The notes: generated by a model from the letters alone, not told the origin. 64,000 nt of DNA from Rs1 sp038900335 (GCA_038900335.1 JBBMRB010000018.1:17075-81074), one strand, 5' to 3'. Shown: positions 26,363-35,684, numbered from the stretch's first letter. Made by a program: numbers and translations.

Positions 26363-27112
26363 GTGAGACTTAAAGGCAAAAAAATATTAATAACAGCCGC
26401 TGGTCAGGGTATTGGTAGAGCAACTGCAATCGCATGCGCAAAAGAAGGTGCTCAGGTCATTGCTACAGATATAAATGAAGAGGCGCTGCAAGCGCTACAC
26501 AGTGAGTATCCGAACATTCAAGTGAATGTGTTAGATGTTATGAATTCTGAGGCAGTTCAAGCGCTTGCAGATAAAACGCCAAATCTGGATGGTTTGTTTA
26601 ATTGTGCAGGTTTTGTTCATAATGGCACGGTGTTAGATATCAGTGATGAAGACTGGGAATTTAGTGTTAATTTAAATGTGACCTCTATGGTGCGTATGTG
26701 TCGTGCATTTTTACCAGGCATGATCGAGCAGGCCCATGTTTCAGGGTCATCATCAGTCGTCAATATGGCTTCAATGGCTTCTTCTATTAAAGGCTTTGCT
26801 ATGAGAACGGCTTATGGCGCAACTAAGGCTGCTGTTATTGGTTTAACAAAAGGTATTGCAGCGGATTTTGTAACCCAGGGCATACGATGCAACAGTGTCT
26901 GCCCAGGCACAGTTAATACCCCCTCTTTACAAGGGCGAATTGCATCTGCTGCTGATCCCGTTCAAGCTCAAAAAGACTTTGTGGCACGCCAGCCTATGGG
27001 GCGTCTTGCCGAGGTAAGTGACATTACGCCTATCGTTGTTTATCTGCTATCTGATGAAAGCGCATTTATGACTGGCCAATCTTTATTAGTAGATGGTGGT
27101 GTGACTATTTAA
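26363..27112 (+). CDS. SDR oxidoreductase, likely 2-keto-3-deoxy-L-fuconate dehydrogenase
   Basis: A 249-residue short-chain dehydrogenase. Cofactor motif TAAGQGIG near residue 10, DINEEA after strand 2 (favours NAD), NCAG, catalytic Ser in ASMASS, and YGATK (Tyr-Lys). The end LLVDGGVTI is typical. The GTG start at 26363 is chosen because AAAGGAG lies just upstream, and earlier in-frame starts fall inside the dehydratase gene. Pathway position suggests oxidation of 2-keto-3-deoxy-L-fuconate at C4; sugar dehydrogenase activity is an alternative. Confidence 0.85.
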   Translation: MRLKGKKILITAAGQGIGRATAIACAKEGAQVIATDINEEALQALHSEYPNIQVNVLDVMNSEAVQALADKTPNLDGLFNCAGFVHNGTVLDISDEDWEFSVNLNVTSMVRMCRAFLPGMIEQAHVSGSSSVVNMASMASSIKGFAMRTAYGATKAAVIGLTKGIAADFVTQGIRCNSVCPGTVNTPSLQGRIASAADPVQAQKDFVARQPMGRLAEVSDITPIVVYLLSDESAFMTGQSLLVDGGVTI

Positions 27113-27171
27113 TGTCATCTTGAGGATGGTTTTTCTAGTTTGCTTACTGTTTGTTTTATGGAGTAAAAGAG

Positions 27172-28662
27172 ATGTCATTATTGGTTGAAATGCGAGGAAT
27201 TGAAAAGCGATTCCCCGGAGTTTACGCCCTTAAAGGTGTGGAGTTTGAACTGCGCAAAGGCGAAGTACATGCATTAATGGGCGAAAATGGCGCAGGTAAA
27301 TCCACTTTAATGAAAATACTGTCAGGCGTTTATAAAAGAGACGGTGGCAGCGTTAAAGTTGATGATAAGTTAGCCTTATTTGACGGCCCTAAAGCAGCTC
27401 AAAATGCGGGCATTGGTATTATCCATCAAGAACTAAGTTTGATGAATGACTTAACTGTTGCACAAAATGTATTCATTGGTAGAGAGCCGCGCTCAGCTTG
27501 GGGAGTGATCGATGAAAAACGTTTAAATGAGCAAGCGAGCGATATTTTTGAAAAGATGAATTTCAAGGTTGACCCAACAGTTGAAATTGGCAGTCTAACG
27601 GTTGCCAAGCAACAGATGGTGGAAATTGCTAAAGCGCTTTCATTTCAATCTAAGGTGCTCATTATGGATGAGCCAACTGCGGCATTAAATGATATAGAAA
27701 TCGCGGAATTGTTTGTCATTATCCGCCGTTTGAAATCAGAAGGTGTCGGTATCATTTATATTAGCCATAAAATGGATGAAATAAAGAAAATTGCCGAACG
27801 TGTCACCGTCATGCGTGACGGTGAGTATATCGATACTGTTGAAGCGAAGGACACACCGTTATCAAAAATCATCGCAATGATGGTTGGCCGTGAAGTTAAG
27901 GATGAAACCATCGATATACCAGATTTATCAAACGCGCCCAATGTGCTTGAGGTTAAAAATCTAAACAGAGGTAAGGAAATTCAAGATGTTAGTTTCTCCC
28001 TTAAAAAAGGAGAAATATTAGGGTTTGCAGGGCTTATGGGAGCTGGTAGAACAGAAGTTGCGCGAGCAATTTTTGGTGCGGACCCGATAGATTCAGGTGA
28101 GATTTGGGTCAATGGTAAAGCGTGTCGGATAAGCTCCCCTAAAGATGCTGTGACTGCCGGCATTGGTTATTTGTCAGAAGATCGAAAACATTTCGGATTG
28201 GCATTAGGTATGGATGTTCGAGAAAATATTGCAATGGCGACTTTAAGCAAGTTTGCCAGTTCATGTGGTGTCTTAAATGAGCCTGAAATGAGCAATGTTG
28301 CCCATAAGTATATCGAACAGCTGGGTATTAAAACACCTTCAGATACTCAAGAAGTCGGTTTTTTATCAGGGGGTAATCAGCAAAAAGTAGTTATCGCAAA
28401 ATGGTTGTTAAAAGATTGCGATATTCTTATTTTTGATGAGCCTACCCGTGGTATCGATGTCGGAGCTAAGGCTGAAATATACAAGCTGCTTGAGTCTTTA
28501 GCGCTACAAGGTAAAGCCATTATCGTCATTTCCTCTGAACTACCTGAAGTGATGAGATTAAGCCATAGAATTGCCATCATGTGTCAAGGCAAGCTAACGG
28601 GGATATTGCCTGGCGGTAAAGCAACAAATCAAGAACAAATTATGGCATATGCCGCACAGTAA
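27172..28662 (+). CDS. Sugar ABC importer ATPase (RbsA/MglA type)
   Basis: A 496-residue tandem ATPase. The first cassette has Walker A GENGAGKST (residues 37-45) and Walker B LIMDEPTAAL; the second has the degenerate GLMGAGRTE in place of Walker A, then LSGGNQQKV and FDEPTRGIDVG, as in all RbsA-type proteins. The start at 27172 matches family members; an earlier in-frame start would add seven residues. It energises the CUT2-class importer formed with the next two genes. Confidence 0.95.
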   Translation: MSLLVEMRGIEKRFPGVYALKGVEFELRKGEVHALMGENGAGKSTLMKILSGVYKRDGGSVKVDDKLALFDGPKAAQNAGIGIIHQELSLMNDLTVAQNVFIGREPRSAWGVIDEKRLNEQASDIFEKMNFKVDPTVEIGSLTVAKQQMVEIAKALSFQSKVLIMDEPTAALNDIEIAELFVIIRRLKSEGVGIIYISHKMDEIKKIAERVTVMRDGEYIDTVEAKDTPLSKIIAMMVGREVKDETIDIPDLSNAPNVLEVKNLNRGKEIQDVSFSLKKGEILGFAGLMGAGRTEVARAIFGADPIDSGEIWVNGKACRISSPKDAVTAGIGYLSEDRKHFGLALGMDVRENIAMATLSKFASSCGVLNEPEMSNVAHKYIEQLGIKTPSDTQEVGFLSGGNQQKVVIAKWLLKDCDILIFDEPTRGIDVGAKAEIYKLLESLALQGKAIIVISSELPEVMRLSHRIAIMCQGKLTGILPGGKATNQEQIMAYAAQ

Positions 28663-28684
28663 CGGCTAATTGGAGAAAAAAATA

Positions 28685-29692
28685 ATGATAACCGAAAGCC
28701 AAACTAATGCACCAAACCTTATAAGTAAGTTAATACAAATGACAGCGCACCAGCGAGTGCTCGCTTTTGCAAGTCTCGTTGTTTTACTCGCTGTTTTTTC
28801 AGTGGTATCACCAAACTTTATGCAAATGTCTAATATGTTGGCAATTTTGCAGGCAACCTCTGTTAATGGCGTGCTAGCAATAGCGGCGACGTTAGTCATC
28901 ATTTCTGGAGGCATCGATTTATCTGTAGGAACCTTGATGACATTTACAGCTGTTGTCTCAGGGGTATTGTTAACCAACATGAACTTACCACTGCCAATTG
29001 GTGTGTTAGGGGCAATTTTAGCAGGGGCGTTCTGCGGTTTTTGTTCAGGGTCTTTTGTTGCCAAAATGAAAATCCCTCCATTTATAGCAACATTGGGCAT
29101 GATGTTGATTTTAAAAGGATTATCTTTGGTTGTGAGTGATGCTAGGCCTATCTACTTTAATGACACGCCAGGCTATGATGAGATTTCAAGAGGCTCTTTA
29201 ATAGGCGAAATACTACCTTTTCTACCGATTCCAAATGGCGTATTAATTTTGTTTGTAGTGGCGGGTGTCGCTAGTTATGTTTTAAGTAAAACAGTGTTAG
29301 GACGCTACTGCTTTGGTATTGGTTCTAATGAAGAGGCTGTGCGTTTATCTGGGGTGAATACTGACAGATGGAAAATTGCAATCTATGCATTAGCAGGCGG
29401 CATTTGCGGTATCGCGGGGATATTGATTTCCTCTCGCCTAAACTCTGCACAACCAGCGCTTGGTCTAGGTTATGAGCTAGAAGCTATTGCCGCCGTTGTG
29501 ATTGGCGGGACCTCTTTAGCAGGTGGCAGAGGAACGATTATAGGCACCTTGATTGGCGCGTTAATCATGGCCGTGTTGACCAATGGTTTACGTGTATTAT
29601 CTGTCGCGCAAGAATGGCAAACAGTGATTACTGGGGTGATTATTATCCTGGCTGTTTATGCAGATATGATGCGTCGTCAAAAATCAAAGTAA
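28685..29692 (+). CDS. Sugar ABC importer permease (RbsC type)
   Basis: A 335-residue permease with 8-10 helices. Family signatures include ISGGIDLSVG near residue 75, GRYCFGIGSNEEAVRLSGVN (the loop contacting the ATPase), and the end-proximal GGTSLAGGRGT. It starts 22 bp after the ATPase gene, with TTGGAG upstream. Antisense frames through this gene are shadows. Confidence 0.95.
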   Translation: MITESQTNAPNLISKLIQMTAHQRVLAFASLVVLLAVFSVVSPNFMQMSNMLAILQATSVNGVLAIAATLVIISGGIDLSVGTLMTFTAVVSGVLLTNMNLPLPIGVLGAILAGAFCGFCSGSFVAKMKIPPFIATLGMMLILKGLSLVVSDARPIYFNDTPGYDEISRGSLIGEILPFLPIPNGVLILFVVAGVASYVLSKTVLGRYCFGIGSNEEAVRLSGVNTDRWKIAIYALAGGICGIAGILISSRLNSAQPALGLGYELEAIAAVVIGGTSLAGGRGTIIGTLIGALIMAVLTNGLRVLSVAQEWQTVITGVIIILAVYADMMRRQKSK

Positions 29693-29768
29693 AAAATTAA
29701 CAGCAAGTAAACTGACATCTAGTCATCTTAATAAAGTAAAAAAATAATAAAATAATGGAGTAATAATT

Positions 29769-30716
29769 ATGTTTTCACGTCGTACATTAGTAAGTCTTGT
29801 AAGTGCTGTATCTATTCTGGCGGCCTCATCGGTTGTCAAAGCTGATGAGCAGCTTTATATACCACTGATATCAAAAGGTTTTCAGCATCAATTTTGGCAA
29901 GCTGTAAAGCAAGGTGCTGACCAAGCTGCAACAGAGTTCAATGTGCGAGTCACATTTGAGGGGCCTGATACAGAGGCACAAGTAGACCGTCAGATTGATA
30001 TGCTTGCCGCCGCTTTAGCTAATAAACCGGATGCGATAGGTTTTGCTGCACTAGATAGCCAGGCAGCTATTCCATTGTTACGTAAAGCTGAAAAAGCTGG
30101 GATACCTATTATTGCTTTTGATAGTGGTGTAAAAAGTGATATCCCCGTAACGACAGCGACAACTGATAACTTGGCTGCCTCTGCTTTAGCTGCTGATAAA
30201 ATGGCTGAGCTTATTGGTAGTAAAGGTAAGGTAGCTGTTGTTGCGCATAGCCAAACAGGGACAACTGGAGTGGATCGTCGCGATGGCTTTCTTAATCGCA
30301 TGAAAGATACATATCCAAATATAGAGGTGGTGACTGTTCAGTATGGTGATGGCGATCAATTGAAATCAACTGAAATAGCACGTGCTATATTGACTTCATA
30401 TCCAGATCTAGCAGGTGTTTTTGGAACAAATGAAGGCTCTGCTGTCGGTGTGGTAAATGCGGTTCGTGAAGCTAAAGTAGAAAATGTTGTCATCATTGGT
30501 TTTGATTCTGGTTCTGCGCAAATGGATGCAATTCGCAATGGCCTGATGGCAGGTGCAATTACTCAGAACCCAGTGGGAATAGGTTACGAAACTGTCAAAG
30601 CGGCAGTGCAAACACTAAAGGGTGAGGCTGTACCTAGCATTATCGATACGGGGTTCTATTACTACACATCTAAAAATATAGATGATCCTAAAATAGCTGC
30701 TGTTCTATATAAATAA
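29769..30716 (+). CDS. Sugar ABC importer periplasmic binding protein (RbsB type)
   Basis: A 315-residue binding protein of the peripla_BP_4 class. Signal peptide residues 1-25 (cleavage after VKA). The mature protein follows the ribose-binding pattern: DTEAQVDRQIDMLAAALANK, PIIAFDSGV, and FGTNEGSAVGVVNAV. ATGGAGTAATAATT gives its ribosome site. In this locus the ligand is probably L-fucose or a related 6-deoxy/L-sugar. A strong hairpin follows, which fits a need for high levels of the binding protein. Confidence 0.93.
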   Translation: MFSRRTLVSLVSAVSILAASSVVKADEQLYIPLISKGFQHQFWQAVKQGADQAATEFNVRVTFEGPDTEAQVDRQIDMLAAALANKPDAIGFAALDSQAAIPLLRKAEKAGIPIIAFDSGVKSDIPVTTATTDNLAASALAADKMAELIGSKGKVAVVAHSQTGTTGVDRRDGFLNRMKDTYPNIEVVTVQYGDGDQLKSTEIARAILTSYPDLAGVFGTNEGSAVGVVNAVREAKVENVVIIGFDSGSAQMDAIRNGLMAGAITQNPVGIGYETVKAAVQTLKGEAVPSIIDTGFYYYTSKNIDDPKIAAVLYK

Positions 30717-30722
30717 TAGCTG

Positions 30723-30754
30723 ATGCTGTGATGAGCTCATGCTCGTCACAGCAT
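30723..30754 (+). promoter_or_regulatory. Strong intercistronic mRNA hairpin
   Basis: ATGCTGTGATGAGC (30723-30736), loop TCAT, GCTCGTCACAGCAT (30741-30754): 14 pairs with one G-T. No T-tract follows, and the next gene starts 21 bp later. This looks like an mRNA-stabilising element protecting the binding-protein message. Confidence 0.75.
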
Positions 30755-30775
30755 ATTTGTAAAGAGGAAAAATGA

Positions 30776-31630
30776 ATGAAATTAGTACGTTTTGGTGCAG
30801 TGGGAAAAGAAAAACCAGGGTTGATAGATAGCAATGGTCGTGTTCGTGATTTATCAGCGCATATTCCTGATTTGTGTGATGAAAACCTAAGCGCAGCAAC
30901 AATGGCGAAAATACAGGCCATTGATGTTGCTACGCTACCGTTAGTTGCAGGCGTACCGCAAGCCGATTTACGCCTTGGCGCTTGTGTCGCAAATGTAGGG
31001 AAGTTCGTTTGTATTGGTTTGAACTATGCTGATCATGCTGCTGAGTCAGGCATGCCAGTACCGCAAGAGCCTGTTATTTTCAGCAAATGGACATCGGCAA
31101 TTGTCGGGCCAAATGATGATGTAAAAATCCCCAAAGGTGCTGAAAAAACGGATTGGGAAGTAGAGTTAGGAGTCGTTATTGGTAAAGGTGGCAGTTATAT
31201 TGATGAAGCTGATGCGATGAGTCATGTTGCCGGTTTTTGTGTCATCAATGATGTGTCAGAGCGTGCTTATCAGTTAGAGGGCACAGGTACGTGGGATAAA
31301 GGTAAAGGAAGCGATACGTTTGGCCCAACGGGTCCTTGGTTAGTAACGCCGGATGAAGTCGGTGATTTTGATGATCTAGGTCTTTGGTTAGAAGTCGACG
31401 GCAAACGTTACCAAAATGGTTCAACCTCAACCATGGTATTTAAAGTACCCCACTTGATTGCTTATTGTAGTCGTTATATGAGCTTACAGCCAGGCGATAT
31501 TATTTCAACAGGTACACCGCCAGGTGTTGGTTTAGGCTTTAATCCTCCTATTTATCTAAAGGGTGGTGAACAGATGAAGTTAGGCATCGATAAACTAGGC
31601 GTACAATGTCAAAAAGTTGTTAGAGCATAA
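30776..31630 (+). CDS. FAH-family hydrolase, likely 2,4-diketo-3-deoxy-L-fuconate hydrolase
   Basis: A 284-residue protein of the fumarylacetoacetate hydrolase family. The N-terminal 65 residues form the small domain; the catalytic domain begins near CIGLNYADHAAE and carries the metal ligands in DWEVELGVVIG (two Glu) and NDVSER (Asp), plus STGTPPGVG. In non-phosphorylative L-fucose degradation such an enzyme splits 2,4-diketo-3-deoxy-L-fuconate to pyruvate and L-lactate. Position after the ABC importer supports this reading. Confidence 0.85.
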   Translation: MKLVRFGAVGKEKPGLIDSNGRVRDLSAHIPDLCDENLSAATMAKIQAIDVATLPLVAGVPQADLRLGACVANVGKFVCIGLNYADHAAESGMPVPQEPVIFSKWTSAIVGPNDDVKIPKGAEKTDWEVELGVVIGKGGSYIDEADAMSHVAGFCVINDVSERAYQLEGTGTWDKGKGSDTFGPTGPWLVTPDEVGDFDDLGLWLEVDGKRYQNGSTSTMVFKVPHLIAYCSRYMSLQPGDIISTGTPPGVGLGFNPPIYLKGGEQMKLGIDKLGVQCQKVVRA

Positions 31631-31712
31631 TGTGACTTGTTATAGACATATATGACTAATTAAACCTTGTTCTAGCGAGAATAAGAACAGGGTTTTATTC
31701 AGCGAGTAAGCA

Positions 31713-32702
31713 ATGAAAACAAGAATAATAGATAGTAGTGGCTCTTCAATTACTGAAATAGGCTTTGGTTGCGCAGGTGCTGGTAACTTGTTTCGAGCAG
31801 TGCCCTTTGAAAATATTTACAGTGCAGTTCGTCAAGCAAATGAACTGGGTATTCAGTATTTTGATACTGCTCCACATTATGGTGCTGGGCTTTCAGAGAG
31901 ACGATTAGGGTTAGCGTTAAGTGAATTGTCTAGTAGCGATATCTTCCTCTCAAGCAAGGTTGGAAGATTACTGCGACCTGATAGTAGTGTTTCTCAAAAA
32001 GAAGCTGATGGTTTTGTTATGGCAGGGCCGTTTGATCGTGAATATGATTACACTTACGATGGTGTTATGCGCTCTTTTGAAGATTCACTGCAGCGTTTAG
32101 GTGTTAGTCGTATCAATATGCTGTTGATGCACGATATTGGTAAGTTAACCCACAAAAATGAGCACAGCGCTTATTTACAGCAAGCCATTAATGGCGGCTT
32201 CAAAGCGATGATGGAGTTAAGGGAGCAAGGGCTTGTCAATAATATCGGTTTAGGTGTTAATGAATGGGAAATATGTGATGAAGCTTTAAATTATGCGCAG
32301 TTTGATTGTTTCATGGTGGCCAATTGTTTCACATTGTTGAACAATGATATTACTGATACATTTACAGATAAATGTCGAGACAAGCAAATATCATTAATAG
32401 CTGCGGCGCCATTTAATTCTGGTATTTTGGCAAAAGGCTCTAGCGGTTTAGGGCATTATTTCTATGGTCAAGCACCAACAGCAATAGTCAATAAAGTGAT
32501 TGCAATAGAAGCAGTTTGTGAGCGTTTTAATGTGTCATTACAAGCAGCCGCTATTCAATATGCATTGCGCTATGAGTGTGTTAAATCCGTGTTAATTGGA
32601 ATGACGAGTGCTGATAGGGTCGTGCAAAATATTAATTGGTATCAAGAAATCATACCCAAAGAGTTTTGGGGTGACTTAAATGAAATCATCTACAAAAAAT
32701 GA
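31713..32702 (+). CDS. Aldo/keto reductase, likely L-fucose (D-threo-aldose) 1-dehydrogenase
   Basis: A 329-residue AKR. The catalytic tetrad is visible: Asp in YFDTAPHYG, Tyr of the same motif, Lys in LSSKVG, and His in LLMHDIG. The opening ITEIGFGCAGAGNLF and overall pattern match the AKR group annotated as L-fucose/D-threo-aldose 1-dehydrogenase and pyridoxal 4-dehydrogenase. It would oxidise the sugar to the lactone that the lactonase at 23139 opens. Last gene of the operon. Confidence 0.85.
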   Translation: MKTRIIDSSGSSITEIGFGCAGAGNLFRAVPFENIYSAVRQANELGIQYFDTAPHYGAGLSERRLGLALSELSSSDIFLSSKVGRLLRPDSSVSQKEADGFVMAGPFDREYDYTYDGVMRSFEDSLQRLGVSRINMLLMHDIGKLTHKNEHSAYLQQAINGGFKAMMELREQGLVNNIGLGVNEWEICDEALNYAQFDCFMVANCFTLLNNDITDTFTDKCRDKQISLIAAAPFNSGILAKGSSGLGHYFYGQAPTAIVNKVIAIEAVCERFNVSLQAAAIQYALRYECVKSVLIGMTSADRVVQNINWYQEIIPKEFWGDLNEIIYKK

Positions 32703-32866
32703 TAATTATACCTAGTTAAATATACGCATTTATTAATCATATCCGGTTATACTTTAATATTGTCTTCATTATGTAGTATTAAAAATATACTGTTGTTATA
32801 TATCAGCAAGACACATAGCAGGGGATAACACTGCTTATCGAGTCGTGGTTATTAGCTGGAGAGTGT

Positions 32867-33628
32867 ATGCGTTTAATTTTATTGTTTTTGGGTGCTGTTC
32901 TATTTAATAGTTTAGCTATGGCTGAACCGTTGCTCATTCGACATTTAAAAGAGGCGCACAGTGATGATCGGCGCACCGAGTATTTGGTTTCTGTGTTATC
33001 TCTCGCTCTATCTAAAGTATTAAAAGAATCGCAGTATAGCTTACAGCCTGCTGAGATTTTGATGAAATCGACACGAGCAATAGACAGCCTTACATCAAAC
33101 TCAATTGATGTAGTGTGGGGAATGACCTCGATGGAGCGTGAGAACAAAGCGTTAGCTGTTCGTATTCCTCTGCTTAAAGGACTGTTAGGTCACCGTATAT
33201 TTCTGATTAGAGAGGGTGATCAGCCAAAGTTTTCTCAGATCAAAAGTATCGAAGAATTGAAAAAACTCTCTGCAGGGCAAGGTTCACTATGGCCTGATAT
33301 AACAATATTAAAGCACAATGGTTTCTCAGTTGTATCCGGTAGTAATTATTCTGGTTTATTTAGTATGTTACACAGAAAACGCTTTGATTATTTCCCTAGA
33401 GGAGTGCATGAGCCGTGGTATGAAGTAAGTGCCTATAAAGAGCAAAAACTAGCGGTAGAGCAAAAATTGCTAATTCACTATAAAAGCCCAGTGTTCTTTT
33501 TTGTTGGCAGGCATAATAAAAACTTACATGATCTCCTAGAGCGCGGCTTAAAAATAGCTATTGCAGATGGCTCTTTTAACAAGCTGCTATATAATCATCA
33601 AATTACTAAGCAGATATTTACAGGCTAG
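32867..33628 (+). CDS. Periplasmic solute-binding-like protein (SBP family 3-like)
   Basis: A 253-residue exported protein, signal peptide residues 1-18 (cleavage after AMA). The mature part resembles the amino-acid-binding-protein fold but is divergent: SIDVVWGMTS, RIFLIREGD, IKSIEELKKLSAGQGSLW and KRFDYFPRGVHE. Such stand-alone proteins occur in marine gammaproteobacteria without ABC partners. The last 13 codons recur as an isolated fragment at 38802-38841. Whether it belongs to the preceding sugar locus is unclear, as 164 bp separate them. Confidence 0.75.
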   Translation: MRLILLFLGAVLFNSLAMAEPLLIRHLKEAHSDDRRTEYLVSVLSLALSKVLKESQYSLQPAEILMKSTRAIDSLTSNSIDVVWGMTSMERENKALAVRIPLLKGLLGHRIFLIREGDQPKFSQIKSIEELKKLSAGQGSLWPDITILKHNGFSVVSGSNYSGLFSMLHRKRFDYFPRGVHEPWYEVSAYKEQKLAVEQKLLIHYKSPVFFFVGRHNKNLHDLLERGLKIAIADGSFNKLLYNHQITKQIFTG

Positions 33629-33704
33629 GTGTTTTTTGATCTTGATGTGCTGCACTGGCAAACCCCCAAGCTTTTAAATAAATATCTCGATTGTAATCGT
33701 TCAT
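33618..33704 (-). pseudogene. 5' fragment of an HD-domain protein gene
   Basis: Reading from ATG at 33704 gives MNDYNRDIYLKAWGFASAAH, then QDQKTPSL and a stop. Residues 7-24 match the HD-domain protein encoded at 11132-11692 almost exactly (DIYLKAW.FASAAHQDQK), and 60 of 72 bases are identical across the first 24 codons. The homology continues about 75 bp into the upstream DNA. The rest of the gene is missing, and the fragment abuts the end of the solute-binding gene. Confidence 0.85.
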
Positions 33705-34000
33705 AGTATTGCCCTGTCAGCCAACCTGTTGTTGTATAGTAAAAGTTGCGATTGATCTATTACTGCCTAGTTAATAGAGCTTGTAATAAAATATCAATAT
33801 CATAGTAAAAAGGTGATGAAACTCGAACTATGAAAAATATAATTTCATGCTAGCTTGTAAACAATTCGCTGTAGCATTTTGTTACTGACTATATGGCATG
33901 GGTGAGCCGCTAGTAATTAAAAAAGCACTTTGCAGTCGCTTGCTAACATAACAGGGCTCTTTAACGTAGTATGAGCGGTCTTTATAATTTAGGCTCTCTT
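33705..34000. other. Intergenic DNA, partly duplicated
   Basis: The first 75 bp resemble the DNA upstream of the HD gene (11693-11770). Nothing else recognisable is present before the stop of the sigma-54 activator. Confidence 0.6.
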
Positions 34001-35359
34001 TCAAATATCTTTACGAGTGCGCCATCGCTTTTGTTTTTTCACGAGTGTTGACTGATCTATGCCAAGAGCTTTAGCAGCCGACCTAGTCGTCCCATACTCT
34101 CCTATCGCTTCAGATATTAAGCGCTGTTCTAACGCCTCTACTTGATCTTTTAAAGAGCCTTTGGCACAAACAGACGTTTTATCTGAACAAAATTCAACAG
34201 GTAACTGCGCCAAGTTAAGCAAAGGCTGTTCAGCTGTGACCACCAGTCTTTCAGTCAGGTTTATCAGCTCGCGAATATTACCAGGCCACTGATAATGACT
34301 TAACTGAGTGATCACATCTTTATGCCAGTGACACCCTTGTTCATACAAGGCATTGAAGTGCTCAATATAATATTCCAGCAAGGGCGCTATCTCATCACGC
34401 CTTTCGCGCAGCGGGGGCAATTCAATTGGCACGACATTCATTCTATAAAACAAGTCTTCTCTAAATAACCCCGCATTTACACGCTCTTTCAAATCGTGAT
34501 GTGTCGCGGATATTAGCCGAAAGTTTATTATTTTAAATTCCGTACCGCCAACAGGGATAAAACGATTTTCAGCAATCACTTTAAGCAATTTTGCCTGCAA
34601 ACTTAGTGGCAAATCACCAATTTCATCTAAGAACAATGTGCCATTGTTAGCCGCTTCCAGTAAACCAATTTTGCCTTTTGCTGAAGCGCCCGTGAAAGCT
34701 CCTGGTTTATAGCCAAACAGCTCTGACTCCAATAATGATTCAGGCACAGCAGCACAGTTAAGTTCTATAAATGGCCCGTCGCAAACCTTACTATACTTAT
34801 GAATTGTGTTAGCTAATAATGTTTTCCCCGTACCTGTTTCTCCCTGTATCAGTATTTTAGCATTCGTTGTGGCAACTCTTTTCGCTGTGTTATAGCACGC
34901 TCTAGTATTAGCGCTAACAATAAAGTTTTCTTGATCGTCTTCATGGGCAATCGAGGTGCCGTAAAATTTTCTTAACTTCAATAATTGCTCAAGCTGCTCC
35001 TCTTTTCTCTTTGCCTGTAAAAGCTCTGTAATATCTCTTGCTGTCGTTACTACATATTCTATACAACCTTGTTGATCAAACATCGGCGTCCCCGATACGA
35101 ATATTTTATGATATTCGCCAATGGTTTGAATGATGGTCACTACACGACTTTCCTTTAATACCTCCAAAGAAACAGAGCGAGAAATATAGCCCTGCTCCAC
35201 CAACTTAGACATATGAAGCCCAACTAATCGATGTTTTGACAGCCCAGTCATTTTTTCATACGCTTCATTGATAGCAACGGTTATACCGTTCTTATCAGTG
35301 ATATAAACACCATCACTAAGGGCATCAATTAACCGTTGAAAATCTTCATTAAATACCAT
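34001..35359 (-). CDS. PAS-containing sigma-54-dependent activator
   Basis: A 452-residue enhancer-binding protein. PAS domain at residues 5-115 (LIDALSDGVYITDKNGITVA), AAA+ domain at about 145-380 with Walker A GETGTGKT (173-180) and the sigma-54-contacting GAFTGA (220-225), and a Fis-type HTH at the end (RSAAKALGIDQSTL). The start at 35359 has TAGGAGTAAAA just upstream; an in-frame start at 35419 lacks this. It is divergent from the alcohol dehydrogenase/permease pair, whose -24/-12 promoter and upstream inverted repeats fit its activity. PAS senses a ligand or redox state. Confidence 0.93.
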   Translation of the reverse strand: MVFNEDFQRLIDALSDGVYITDKNGITVAINEAYEKMTGLSKHRLVGLHMSKLVEQGYISRSVSLEVLKESRVVTIIQTIGEYHKIFVSGTPMFDQQGCIEYVVTTARDITELLQAKRKEEQLEQLLKLRKFYGTSIAHEDDQENFIVSANTRACYNTAKRVATTNAKILIQGETGTGKTLLANTIHKYSKVCDGPFIELNCAAVPESLLESELFGYKPGAFTGASAKGKIGLLEAANNGTLFLDEIGDLPLSLQAKLLKVIAENRFIPVGGTEFKIINFRLISATHHDLKERVNAGLFREDLFYRMNVVPIELPPLRERRDEIAPLLEYYIEHFNALYEQGCHWHKDVITQLSHYQWPGNIRELINLTERLVVTAEQPLLNLAQLPVEFCSDKTSVCAKGSLKDQVEALEQRLISEAIGEYGTTRSAAKALGIDQSTLVKKQKRWRTRKDI

Positions 35360-35634
35360 TTTTACTCCTACAGTTATTAACGCATGCCTTACTAGCGAGA
35401 CGTGAAGCTTGCTTAGCAAAGATCTATATAAAAGAGCACACGTTTATTTAGATAACACTGACACTGAGCCGGGCTGTTTTATCAATTTGTCTATCATGCT
35501 TATTTTTAAAGCAATAACGGGGCTGTTAACTAAGCCTAGCTATATTGCTCTCATAAGCATTAGTCAGTTTCACTTTAGCTACCGATTAATAATATAACAC
35601 AGCATATAAAAGCCCATATTAATTGCATTATGCC

Positions 35635-35684
35635 TTGATGATAAAAATCATCAAAAAGCATACAAAGATGAATAATATCATCAA
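35635..35684 (+). promoter_or_regulatory. Two upstream activator inverted repeats
   Basis: TTGATGA-N6-TCATCAA at 35635-35654 and AAGATGA-N6-TCATCAA at 35665-35684. The centres are exactly 30 bp apart (about three helical turns) and end 72 bp before the -24 box. This is the expected layout of a dimer-of-dimers site for a sigma-54 activator. Confidence 0.75.

Noticed and set aside
28666..29100. 144-codon antisense frame opposite the sugar permease gene
   Set aside because: Composition mirrors the hydrophobic codons of the sense gene; no ribosome site and no recognisable domain.
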